DNA from: Paragordius varius
Taxonomy: Eukaryota; Nematomorpha
DNA: 64,000 bases
NCBI GenBank assembly: GCA_964247055.1
Contig: OZ176051.1
Location: forward strand, 13,578,001-13,642,000
Direction: 5' to 3'
A program made the translations under genes and the position numbers. Under the pieces are notes generated by a model. That model was not told the origin of the DNA, ran no database searches, and was given only the letters and a program-made list of their open reading frames with translations. Position 1 is the stretch's first letter. Each line of letters begins with the position of its first letter. This document shows positions 1 through 11,099 of the stretch, in pieces.

Positions 1-1060
1 TTTGTCCTTGTTACGTTAAAAATATATATTACCTTGGTTGTGAATGCAAATTATTTTATTTATACTTATTAACTTTAACAACGTTTAAATCAGACAACTT
101 TACCCTTGTGAATGCAATTACCAAATTTCCTAATGTATATAAGGAATCATTGTAACACGCAGATCATATTATATTATTCAGTTTTTTGTTATACTAAATA
201 AATATATATATCCTTTTTTTTATTAGACCGATACACCCATTGGTTATAATGTTTATTGCAATGAACCCAAAAATTTTTATTTTACAATGCTTTATCGCGT
301 CCTACCAATGATTAAAAGATTGTACTTACTTATTTTTATGTTATTAATGGTTTGCCTATATTGTCTAAAAAATCGTGTATGGTTTATATCCCTTTCCATT
401 TTTAAATTTATCAGATGTAAAGTATGACGGACTGTCAGTTATCATTCATCTTGGAGAAGCATATCAGCCGAAAAATCCGTCCATAAAACTTATTTTTGTA
501 GAGAAAATTTATTGTGATTTTATGCGAAAATGGTAAATTCCTACTCTATGTCAATAACTTCGGACGCACAATCAATATCCCAGATACATATTTTATTAAA
601 ATATCTAAATAAATTATTGAATAAAGCAGAATGAGGTTTTTCAACCAAATAATTTTACCTAATATTTAAAGAAAGTCTGTAATTACTGATTTATTGGGAC
701 CTAGTTGTGAAGGATGCAAAATATGAATTTTAATTTCTATCAAACAGTATATGTAGGTAAATTAGGTTTTTGAAATTCTATTACATTAATACATCACCTT
801 AACACCTGATTTAATAATTATTGATATTTACTGTCAAAAAGTATTTTATGGTTATTTTGTAATTTGCATAAATGATTAAAATTACCATTTAGTTACCGAA
901 TTCTGTATTTAAAGTCAAAAATTTAAGATCATTTCACATTTTTTAATATTATGTAAAAAGCCCTTAAAGGCAAAACATTTCTAAATTGAAATTATCATGG
1001 AATAAATTGAATTTGAATTTACATATATATATATATTTATAGTAAATTATTTCAAATTAA
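1..1060. other. AT-rich flank without recognised genes
   Basis: Only short open frames are present. A small plus-strand frame near 530-635 has no recognisable similarity. No RNA gene or repeat boundary was seen apart from TA-rich tracts. Confidence 0.4.
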
Positions 1061-1067
1061 ATCAATT

Positions 1068-1073
1068 TTTATT
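1068..1073 (-). terminator. Polyadenylation signal AATAAA
   Basis: AATAAA on the minus strand, about 115 bases past the stop codon of the reprolysin-like gene. It is the nearest canonical signal in the 3' flank. In DNA this AT-rich the hexamer also occurs by chance. Confidence 0.4.
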
Positions 1074-1074
1074 T

Positions 1075-1076
<2 letters not shown>

Positions 1077-1131
<55 letters not shown>
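1077..1131. repeat. (CA)n(TA)n microsatellite
   Basis: A short ACAC run passes into about 45 bases of perfect TA repeat, just 3' of the reprolysin-like gene. Confidence 0.9.
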
Positions 1132-1135
<4 letters not shown>

Positions 1136-1189
1136 GAAAGTGTGTAAGTTTTTGGATTCCATATTATTGATAATTTATATATTGTAATG

Positions 1190-4100
1190 TTAGAGAATAG
1201 CCAATGCGTCTAATGTACACTGCGAGAAAGTTATGATGGAATTATTCAACGTTCCAAACAATGGCGACATTATGTTAATTAAGTTTTTTCGTAAAGGGCA
1301 GTTGTTGTCTTCATGATCGTGTCCTACGCCTAAACTAAAATCATAAATTTTAATTTAAAATCTGTAAATAATTTAATTAGAGTCTATATGCAAGTAAATT
1401 ATAAGTCTAGACAAAATAGACAGTATTAATTGATATTTTGATAATGATTGCCGCATGCACAGGGCGCCGAATAGGGGATTTTAATAATATACTGCTATAT
1501 ATTATACATACTGGTATATAATAGGATAATCATGATTAAGGCGCATATGATTTTAAATAAGTACCACTTTTGTGGATATTGGATAAAATGCATAATTTAC
1601 GGACAGTACACAGTGCACAAAATCGGGGGGATGTAAAAAATCAAAAAACTTTTATTCTGATAGATAAATGTATCAATGATAGTTTGCCAATTATGTGGTA
1701 ATCGTTCATATTAAAAAATCAAGAAATTTGGGCCCATTATGCCAAATATTACGTATTAACATATTTTTAAAGTCATATTCTTTTACAGCTTTTATTTGAT
1801 ATAAAGTGGACTACGTTTCGACCAGATATGGCGCAATTAGGAGGAGATTGAAAATAAACTTTTGAAATAACTGTAGGCCAAAAGCGCCATAAAAGCTACA
1901 TTTTACAGAATAAATTATAAATTTATAGTGCAAATATGAAACACTAGTTTCTAATTTATTTTATTGTCTAATCATTGTTCTTGTAATATATAATAAAGTA
2001 TATATCATAAGCCACAACTTAACTTCTATATAGATCCGCCTTATATATTGCCTAGCCAAATTTTCGTAGCTCTCCCTTGACAGAAAAAATAATTTAACAA
2101 AATTTGGATTTTAGCATTATTAATATTGAATCATTTCAAAATAATTGATAAATTAATGTATTATATAATAATTTTTTATCGGATTAGGAACCCTTGTATG
2201 AGTATTTAGGTATATATAATTACTTGTGAAGTAATTGATGAAGTATATTGCGAACTGTACCGAATCCGTGATAACCTTCAACAATATGGCCGTGAAATTC
2301 AAAAGGTAAACACTCTGCATCGCCAAAGTATGCTAATCCTAGAAAAGAAATAATTTTATAATATTTTTTACGATTGACAAATCAAAAATGATACATTAAA
2401 AAATGAATCATATGTTTTATGTTGTTACTAACTTATAATTTACCTTGAGTTTCAAAATCCATAACTGCAAAAAATCTGGTATGAAGATGTTTTCTACATA
2501 TAATGGAATTCATAAATATAATGTCGCTTTATTTCCTTTTAATCTATTTTATATTGTTGTGTATATATATATATATATATACCAGATTTGGTCCTAAGCC
2601 ATTACCAGCCGAGCGAAAACGTTAGCGAAAGGTACGCGGATTAATTTTAAGCATAAGTAATTCTGACTAAATGACACAAGGCCGCCTATTATGTATTTAC
2701 TATCAGTAAATGCCGACATTGGTGCCTTTAAAAAGATTTTCGGCACGAAATGCCTTTGTTTCGAAAGGAAATAAATATTAAAAGTCATTGTTTATAGAAA
2801 CATAAAACAGCTGAAATAATGTTTTGAATAAAATGAATACTATATAAATCTGAATCAGAGTAGGAGCTTTGGTAGACCCCAAGAGGAGGCGTGTATTCCA
2901 TAAAACCATTAGGAATCGTCTATTAGCAATAAGAAATCCAACAAACTCCTTATAGGAGTTCACAGAACTTAAATAAACGTCAAATCCAAAATTGCCGAGT
3001 ATCTTGGATCTTGTTTCAACGTTATCAAAGGCATCATTTTTCTCCGGATTAAGACGAGTGATAAGGGCTTTTTCAGATTCTAAAAATGCGTCTCACCTTG
3101 CGAAGCCGGCCTATCAACATCAAGGGCGAAACGCTTCACTTTTAGAGCGATATGTTATAAACGTTTTAAGCCCGGTGAAACCGTTAATAAATAAACAATA
3201 TACATGTAATGATTAATTTTAACCATGAATTATGGAAATAGGACCAAATGGGCCAAATGACATACAGGAATTTCGCAATGCTCCATCGCATACAGTAAAA
3301 TCATTTTAAGTCCCATTATAACGCTTTAATAGTAAATTCGTTTGCATCCGCAGTAGTCTCCTGATTTGGAGTCATCTGACTATTACCTCTTTGCATCTAT
3401 CGGTCAAACTCGCGCTTAACAGCACTTTAATATCGAAGACGTTTATTAATGGCTTGTCAAACTGTTTGTCGTAATAGACAATCAGTTTTTTTAACCGAGA
3501 AATAGACAATCAGTTTTTTTAACCGAGAAATGAGTGAAATGTGTAGAAGCAGATAAATATTATTTTTAATAAAATAAATAATTATTTTCCCATTCAAATT
3601 ACAAAATTTTTGTCAAAAAACTGGTAAAGACTTATGACTGCACCTGGTATATATTATTGATCTTTTAGTGTGCTGTTTATTGATTAACTAAAATAACCAG
3701 CGTAAAATATTTAAAAATACCCAGTTAACCATGAAAATAATTGTACGTTTGGATCATCATTTATTAGATGAATTTTTTCCTGATCGATTATAACAGACAA
3801 CTTGTTTAACAGATATTGGGCGTCAGTTGAATCTGTAAATATTTTCTAAAGACATGAATGTATAACAATATCTAATTTTACCGGATCATGTGGAATTGTG
3901 TGAATTTGTTTAATATTTAATTCAATGCGTTTTCCAATGGTTTGGAGATTAAAGTTAAGAATAAATTCTACCTATATATGGGTGAATAAAAGAAATATGT
4001 GTAAAGGCTATAAGGACAATAAATTTTAGGAAACATAATTAAATTATAATATCAACTACACCTCTTGATATAATTGTTGCACATATGACTGAATCTGATA

Positions 4101-4252
4101 ACTTATAGTTTGGTTGTTGGAAAGAGTGTGTATATTGGCTAATATCCAAGAATACATAGATTCATCAATAAATATTGTTAAATCTATGTAATAGTTTTTC
4201 GATTTTCCGAATTTCCTTTGGCAACCATCATTGTATATATAATTATTTTGAT
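1190..4252 (-). CDS. Reprolysin-like (M12B/ADAM-type) metalloprotease homologue, catalytic domain, 5' end missing
   Basis: Six exons join in phase on the minus strand: 4252-4062, 3971-3882, 3845-3721, 2475-2444, 2338-2224 and 1334-1190. The reading starts with the first strand of a reprolysin domain (IDLTIFIDESMY), continues through NVQLFSWLTG and GLAYFGDAEC, and reaches the zinc site HQLLHNLGVGHD, split between the last two exons. The Met-turn IMSP and FSQC follow, then a TAA stop at 1192-1190, so no disintegrin or Cys-rich domain is attached. Families of this type cut extracellular proteins and carry HExxHxxGxxHD. Here Glu is Gln (codon CAA), so the product is probably catalytically inactive or strongly impaired. 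The signal peptide and propeptide exons were not found. They should lie to the right of 4252 and must end in phase 1. The intron between 3721 and 2475 holds coding-like debris of a probable retroelement. Phase agreement across five junctions makes chance unlikely. Confidence 0.75.
2590..3480. pseudogene. Coding-like debris, probable retroelement remnant inside an intron
   Basis: This patch is less AT-rich than its surroundings. It has open frames on both strands interrupted by stops. The minus strand reads through 3085-2778 (for example ITRLNPEKND and NSYKEFVGFL), and the plus strand is open across 2992-3216. No motif allows a family call. It lies in the reprolysin intron between exons 3721 and 2475, so insertion of a mobile element is the simplest explanation. 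Confidence 0.3.
3475..3530. repeat. Short tandem duplication
   Basis: A unit of about 29 bases containing agacaatcagttttttt occurs twice in direct succession with no differences, indicating a recent local duplication. Confidence 0.7.
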
Positions 4253-5184
4253 CTAATTATTGAATTTAATGTACACTAAATTATCTCACTTGATTTACTG
4301 CTTTTCTCAACATATGTGTATTTGGTTTAATATTAGCTTTCCCCTAAACAAGCAAACAAAGGTGTAGTTTAAGTATTTTACGAGCATTTTTGTTGATTTT
4401 GCCATATATATATATATAGTGTTGCCTCAGATCACTTAAAAATTATAGTTTAGTAACACTGTAAGGGTGGGTTTGATTAAGTCTTTTTAAAAATAATTTG
4501 TGGCTGCCTAGATATAGTTAGCAAAAAAATTTTATAAAAAAATTAAATAACAATACCATATATATCGTACTATTAATGGTTATCACGATTATTTTGGAAT
4601 TTATCACATATATCGTGTAATTTACAGGTCAATAAATATATTTTTAAATATGCATAGCTAACTTTATTAAATATTATAGGTAGAAATTTTTCGATTTCGG
4701 CTAATAATAATAATGCTTTTAGAATAAAAATTTATATACACAAACGTTAAAATTAAAAGGAAATTTTTTCGCTAAGAAAACTATATTTCTTAAAATTAAT
4801 TATTCATTAATAAGCTGTCTAATTAGATTTTGATACGATATGATTTACTATATTGCCAATTTGCATTCATGAGTTACACAGTTATATATGGTCGTTTTTT
4901 CTAAAAATATATTCTTTTAGTTTTTGCGTTTTGTCTATCCTTTTTTATTGTACTTTCTTTGTAATCCAGACATCCTGTAAACAATTAAAATACTTTATTC
5001 AAAAATACGTATGTGCGGAAGTTATTGTGGCAAAATATCGCTAGACTTAATAAAATCAAAGAATGTGCGGATTGCTTAAAATAAAAAAAATCATTATTTG
5101 TAATTTGTGATATTATCAACCTGCAAAAAATTAATCCAATAAAATAAATATTTAAAAAATGCGGCTTGGTCATATATTTTATTG
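4253..5184. other. AT-rich sequence, no gene resolved
   Basis: Upstream exons of the minus-strand reprolysin-like gene are expected here or further right. A minus-strand ATG frame near 4410 reads about 40 codons but ends without a convincing splice site, so it is not called. Confidence 0.3.
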
Positions 5185-5196
5185 ATATAGTTATTT

Positions 5197-5265
<69 letters not shown>
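5185..5265. repeat. (TA)n microsatellite hosting the foldback element
   Basis: About 65 bases of nearly perfect TA repeat abut the left end of the foldback element. A shorter TA tract follows its right end at 7782-7792, so the element probably entered a TA microsatellite. Confidence 0.85.
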
Positions 5266-5267
<2 letters not shown>

Positions 5268-5279
5268 ATTTCCCAGTCT

Positions 5280-5475
5280 AAATAAACGTTTTCCCAGTCA
5301 ATCGAAATTCCCAATCAATCGAAACGTTTTCCCAGTCAATCGAAACGCTTTCCCAGTCAATCGAAACATTTTCCCAGTCAATCGAAACGTTTTCCCAGTC
5401 AATCGAAACATTTTCCCAGTCAAAAAAAACATTTTCCCAATCAATAAAAACGTTTTTCCAGTCAATAAAAACGGT
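5280..5475 (-). repeat. Left-arm minisatellite, 21-bp unit
   Basis: Roughly nine to ten copies of a 21-base unit with the core ttttcccagtcaatcgaaac. Copies differ by a few substitutions, and the innermost ones change cgaaa to aaaaa. Confidence 0.9.
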
Positions 5476-5553
5476 TTTATTTTTGATGATAAATATTAAA
5501 ACAAGAATATAAAAACAACTTTTAACCATTATTAGCGTAATATTAGGATATAA

Positions 5554-6654
5554 TCTATATATTTATAAAAATGGAAAATGCTGGCTTTGTGATCTGGTAC
5601 CGGAAAACCGGTAGACCCATTCAAATCCAAACTTCGAAATATAATCATTAATGAATGCCCCGACAATAGCTTCGCCCTTTTTTTGAAATAGGCCCCCAGG
5701 TCGGGCCCATCCCGTGTGAAAAACGGTTTTTTTTGAAAACACAAGTCCACAAACATCATGTCTTTGAGACAATTTTCCGTAGAACGTGCTGGACCATTCA
5801 ATTTCAAATATGATTTTTGTTTACTTATTTTCGATTGCGCCGAACATAGTCGTCTCGCTTTTTTAATTTAGGCCCTCTTTTTACCCCCTCCCCCCCGTAA
5901 AATGCCATTTTTTTTTAAAAAAAACAAAGTCCATAAAAATAATTTTTTAAATCTATTTTTAGCCCTAGGTATGAGACCGTAAAAATTCAATATGGATTCC
6001 ACTTTTTCCCCGTTGAAAGGCAAAAATTTTAGTCAAGCGTTTCTTTGATGATAGCTGCTGAGGAAGGAGTATCAATCATATGTATAGGATGATAAAAAAT
6101 ATATGGATAATAAAACATTATTTATGCTAACTATATATTTATAAAAATGGAAAATGCCGGCTTTGTGATCTGGTACCGGAATACCGGTAGACCCATTCAA
6201 ATCCAAACTTCGAAAAAATATAATCATTAATGAATGCCCCGACAATAGCTTCGCTTTTTTATATAGGTTACCAGTTCGGGTCCACCCCGTGTGAAAAGTC
6301 CACAAAAATCGTGTCTTTGAGACAATTTTCTGGAGAACGTATTGGACCATTCATTTTCAAATATATTTCTGTTTACTTATTTTTGATCGCGCCGAACATA
6401 GTCGACTCACCTTTTTGATTTAGGCCCTCTTTTTACCCGCTTCGGTATAATGCCATTTTTTTCAAAAAAACAAAAATATTTTTTTAAATCTATGCACCGT
6501 TTTAAAATTCCTATAAAATAATATTTAAATAATGTTTCGAAATAATCCACATATGTGGATCATTTTATTGTCTCTTATTTCAAATAGCCCTAGCCTCCCC
6601 CCAGAAGTCCGAATGACTTCCTCGTGCTGCGTAGCAGCACGAGATTTACGCTAG
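5554..6654 (+). mobile_element. Non-autonomous Helitron (copy A)
   Basis: The 5' end is TCTATATATTTATAAAAATGG preceded by A. The 3' end has a perfect 10-bp hairpin (6621-6630 with 6634-6643, loop gta), then atttacg and CTAG at 6651-6654, followed by T. This is the arrangement expected of Helitrons, which insert between A and T without target duplication. The 5' segment occurs twice inside (from 5554 and again from about 6133), so the copy is a tandem or nested composite. No Rep/helicase is encoded. It shares sequence with 19665-20688. Open frames on its minus strand (for example AKLLSGHSLMII) recur only because the DNA is repeated. It interrupts the left arm of the foldback element. Confidence 0.75.
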
Positions 6655-7589
6655 TTTTTTATAAAAACATAATTATTGAATGACAATTTTTCCAAGTATA
6701 TTCCAGTGCACAATCGTTAGTGACTTATTCTTTAAATGTTATATTTTTGGAATTTAAGTTAAGATAATATTTTTTATTTTATCGATAGTTCGCATTAATA
6801 TTTGCGGAACGCTTTACAATAGTTTTTAAATATGTTCGGTTTGTCGATAAAAATACTGTCGGAAAAAATATCTAAACGAAAATTTTTTTTGATAAAAATG
6901 TGAAATATTTAATAAAAAGGATATTTTACTAAAACAAGGGTGTCCAACTAAATGCCTTAGCGGGCCGCATTTTAACTCAAAAAGCACACGGTTCCCAATT
7001 ACGAAATATATACGGGTACATAATTTTATAAGACTGTAAAATACAAACACAATATAACAATTTTTTTTAATTCATTACCAATTTAATAGATTCATTCATA
7101 ATAATTGCGTATGAAATATGATTGTTACTAAGATTTTGTGGGCATATTTTTGTTTGCATATGGTTTTCCAAATTTTTTGCGGCCCGTACAAAGATGCTCG
7201 GAATGCCGCCTTAGGCCCCCAACCAAATTTTAAATATTATAAAATTAGCGTAAAATTTATGTTTAAGATCCAATATAAAGTGTTAAATGACCTTTGTGAT
7301 AAAAATGTATATTTTTATAAATTTTGTTATTATATCCATAACTATAGATAATATAAATTAGCCGCATATATTAATGCGAACCATTGATATAATAAAATAT
7401 ATTATCTAAACTCAAATTCCAAAAATATAACATTTAAAGAATAAGTCATTAATGATTGTGCACTGGAATATACTTGGAAAATTTGTCATTCAATAATTGT
7501 GTTTTTAATTAATAATCATCTCCATATATTACGCTAGTAATGGTTAAAAGTTGTATTTATATTCTTGTTTTGATATTTATCATCAAAAA

Positions 7590-7755
7590 TAAAAGCGTTT
7601 TTATTGACTGGAAAAACGTTTTTATTGATTGGGAAAATGTTTTTATTGACTGGGAAAATGTTTCGATTGATTGGGAAAATGTTTTTATTGATTGTGAAAA
7701 TGTTTCGATTGACTGGGAAAACGTTTCGATTGACTGGGAAAACGTTTCGATTTAC
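7590..7755 (+). repeat. Right-arm minisatellite, inverted copy of the left arm
   Basis: Same 21-base unit as at 5280-5475 in opposite orientation (gattgactgggaaaa core), with about eight copies. The order of variant units broadly mirrors the left arm. Confidence 0.9.
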
Positions 7756-7781
7756 TAACGTTTATATAGACTGGGAAATGG

Positions 7782-10410
7782 TATATATATATAGATTAAT
7801 TACATCCTTGGAAATTTGTGATTTGAGCATAACAGTAATATTCAATATAGTGTTTGTTATATTTTATATTATTTATAAAACTGTGTATAGAATGGGCCAA
7901 ATAAGTTTTTTAGAGCTTACACAGTTAGTTAATGATATATATGAGGTTGAATGAAAAATTTCATTGTATTATGAGTTATTCGATAATGAATATTTTCAAA
8001 TATTACATGATACTACTCATTATGTCTTCTATGTGTCTTAAGGCGTTGCGGGTAATACAAAATATTTAAATGCGGTATAATGTATAAAAAAATATCAATC
8101 ACATCGTTTTAACCACCATATTGTTTTCCAAATATTTAATTATCCAAATGGCGAAAAAAATCCGATTAAAGTTAAAAATAAATTTTAGGTCTCAGATTAG
8201 TTGCTTAATAATATAAATAGTTTTTGTATATTAGATAAAGATGCTCCATTTTAGCAGGTAAGACAAAAACAAACTTTTTTATATTCTATTCAAACAATAT
8301 TGCAATTTATATATTTATGTTGGCCAATTCACATTATTTTTTATAGTACAGTAGCGTATGGGTAACAACAAATGGTTGATAAACAATTTGTCCCTATCTT
8401 ACATTATCAAATATGCTTATTAATTATGTCTCAAATTTGTTTTAAAACACATGAGACTGTATTACCTATTGGTCAAATATAAAGTGAATTGGCCATCATA
8501 ACTCTGTAACTTTATTTTACTTTTAACCTTTGTGAAAATATAACTAACAACTCAAAACATAAATGAAGTGAAAAGCTAATAAAAAAAATTATAAAAAAAT
8601 CTGATTTTTAATTATAGGTATATAATAAAAAGCATTTGACTCACATTTATTTACCGCGCAGTGATGAGATTTCTTGGCCAAATTTAGTACATCATATTTG
8701 ATATCCTATGAAGCAAATATATGGTATTTATTAGAAATTATATAAAGCACAACCTATATGTTTTAATCTATTAGTTTAAAAAGATCATAATAAAAACTTG
8801 AATCTAATATATGTAAATTCAAAATTAGGATCAATAAAATATTATGAATTAGATAGTCGATTCCTTTTTTTTAAATCGAATGATAATGTTAGGATTTTTA
8901 CAGAAGGGTGTAAAAGTCGTACTTTGCCAATTTAAATTATATGTGCAGCAAAAATTATTATTTTAACAATCAGGAATTTGCTAAGCTTTTTATAGGATGG
9001 AAATTTGACCGTATATATAAATGTTCAGACATAGTATTCACTAGTTAAATTTAACATCGTTTACTAATTTTTAGCATTTTTGCTCGAAATTTCCCATTCA
9101 TTTTGTTTCTAATTAGTTGGGGTTTATTTTTACAATTTTTACTGAATTATTTTAAATAACTTAACCCGAAGGCGTTTATCGAATACAATATCATTTATTT
9201 CGCACCGTGTACAAATTTTTATGAAAATAAAAATAAAAAATAATTTGGTCATTAATAAATTAAAATTTTAACTTTCATTTTAGGCATAAGTCATACCCAA
9301 TCCTACATGTTATTGCATCGTTTTTATTAAAATATAATAGATTAAAAGGATAAAAAATGTATAATTTATTTTATTTTTTATATACGCATAGAAAGTCTCA
9401 AACTATTGTAGTCTGCTATGCGAAAAAAATTAATGTTAAACCCGTGAAGATTGTTATGTGAAAAATTCTTATTATTTTATGACATCAAGAATTTTTTCTG
9501 CAATATGGTCTTAAATTTAAGTTTAAAACTGCGTATTGACTGATGGAATTATAAAACACTTTCTAAGGGATGTTTAACAAGTGTCCCCCAAGACCCTGCG
9601 ACTATGCTCACAAAATCTTGGCAAAATTGATATTTTATAACAATTTTTTTAAATAAGTATCCAATTGGCCAGAACTAGAAATAGTATTGCTTTCGTATTT
9701 TGAGTCTTAGGGTTCGAAATCTAATAAATTAATTATGAACGCCCATATATCTTTCAAATGCCGCCCGTAAAGTTTTTTGATCAAAAATGCGGCCCACGAA
9801 GCCATTTCTGTTGGAAATTTCCGCTTTAAATAATTTGCTGTTGACGATTTTTCCCCCTTTTTAAATCTAACTTATGATCAAAAACCCATCCTTTAAAAAG
9901 TTCTGCGGTGATAAAATTTTCACCTCAAGCATTGAATTATAAAGAATTCTTTAACTTAAGGTGTTTTAACTCAACACTGTGGTGAAAAATAACATAAGTG
10001 CTTTAATAAATAAAGTGAGTGTGAAATTTGCGGAGTGAATCTTACTTTCGATAAAAAAATGTAACTTACGTTATCGCGCGAACATGAAAACAAAATAATT
10101 TTCTTTGACTCTTGTCAGTCAAAAGTGAGTACCATTCAAGTAATTAAGAAGTATATTTTTCTTGATTATCACCATATATATATTATGTTAAATTTGTGAG
10201 TCCCTTATACATCTTTTCAACTTTCGAAACAAACTTAACATTTTTTCTACAAAAATACGGAGCTAAGGGTAAAGAGAATCATAATAGTTTATTATATATA
10301 TTTCCATTTTTAAACCCACATAAAATTTGATCAATTATTTTGATTTTAGTTAAAAATCCGATTTTCGTATTTATGCGATATTAAATTCAAATTCATAGCT
10401 TCTCTGAACC

Positions 10411-10459
<49 letters not shown>

Positions 10460-10560
10460 GGTATCATATTTATGTATAATAAAATATTTTTCTGCAAACA
10501 GCTGACTGCTTAAAATCAGTCATTTTATATGCAACGATTTCTCTATACAAAAATTGGAAA
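7782..10560. other. AT-rich sequence without recognised genes
   Basis: Mostly low-complexity AT-rich DNA. A patch at about 9720-9830 (atgccgcccgtaaag, aatgcggcccacgaag) resembles the 6932-7220 interior of the foldback element and may be a degraded relative. A (TA)n tract lies at 10413-10455. Confidence 0.35.
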
Positions 10561-10620
10561 TATTTACAACAAATTTTTGGGGTTAAATTTACAGAAATTA
10601 TAGCATATAAAAAATAATAC

Positions 10621-11082
10621 TTTTGGGATTAATGTTTGGCTTTTGTTCATATATGGATTATTTTTTGGCGACAATTGGTTTGACAGGTTATCGTTTTTCC
10701 AAGTATAATTATTTAGTCTACCAATGTAATCACGGTATTTCGCAAATATGATTGGGGATAATTGATTAGTATCAACATGGTAAGGTAAAACACGGCGTAA
10801 AATTTTATCTTGAATGAAATTCTTAATGTCTTTTGATTCTGTTTCACTTGCGGTAAAATTGTCATTATTTTGATAAGCAATAAATTTTTTTGTTAATTCA
10901 ATATTTTGTTCTGAAGTAAAATTCTGAATTATGGTGGTTTCCGTATGCGGATATGACATAACAAACAAGTCACATAAATGTATTACTACTATCTTTTCTT
11001 TAAAGTTTGAAGAGGGACAATTTTGTTTTACATTCAGACGCCGAAATTTCCCATACGCATAACCAATGGCTGGCCTGGATAT
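10621..11082 (-). CDS. Candidate internal exon of an unrecognised gene
   Basis: An open stretch of 154 codons lies between a minus-strand acceptor (AAAAAAG at 11083) and a donor (AAA|GTATTA at 10621), phase 0 at both ends. The polypeptide is polar and rich in Asn, Lys and Ser, for example GKFRRLNVKQNC, NIELTKKFIAYQ and YRDYIGRLNNYT. No family is recognised. If not spliced, the frame ends at a stop at 10564. It would join in phase with the candidate exon at 13719-13971. Composition and length in AT-rich DNA argue for coding, but without homology the call is weak. Confidence 0.4.
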
Positions 11083-11099
11083 CTTTTTTACATTAATAA

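Larger units (their letters stand above)
5266..7781. mobile_element. Foldback transposon with arms of 21-bp tandem repeats, carrying a nested Helitron
   Basis: The outer ends are exact inverses: CCATTTCCCAGTC on the left and GACTGGGAAATGG on the right. Each arm begins with about ten units of a 21-base repeat (core cccagtcaatcgaaacg) at 5280-5475 and, inverted, at 7590-7755. The arms continue as matching single-copy sequence. The left arm is interrupted at 5553/6655 by a Helitron and resumes at 6655-6800, matching 7340-7535 in reverse. The central part (about 6800-7340) has no intact gene. A stretch near 6932 (aagggtgtccaac, then gcgggccgc) resembles ends of some hAT elements, which may mark another nested piece. 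No transposase is encoded, so movement would need enzymes supplied in trans. The 21-base period is a multiple of three, which explains the long open frames in the arms. Confidence 0.8.

Noticed and set aside
2464-2475. Acceptor TTTTTTGCAG at 2464 for the small reprolysin exon
   Set aside because: It would require phase 1 from the preceding exon, which ends in phase 2. The acceptor ACCAG at 2475 gives the right phase and keeps the frame open.
5278-5529. Open frame encoding repeated FIDWEN units, and its counterpart at 7540-7758
   Set aside because: Both are the tandem arms of the foldback element. The 21-bp period is divisible by three, so stops are absent by construction, and the frames occur on both strands.
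5532-5807. Conserved protein-like frame found again at 6072-6350 and 20435-20701
   Set aside because: The shared sequence is Helitron DNA. Several frames are equally conserved, no family is recognised and there is no start context.
5280-7755. CRISPR-like array
   Set aside because: Units are contiguous with no unique spacers, in a eukaryotic intron-bearing genome; it is a minisatellite.
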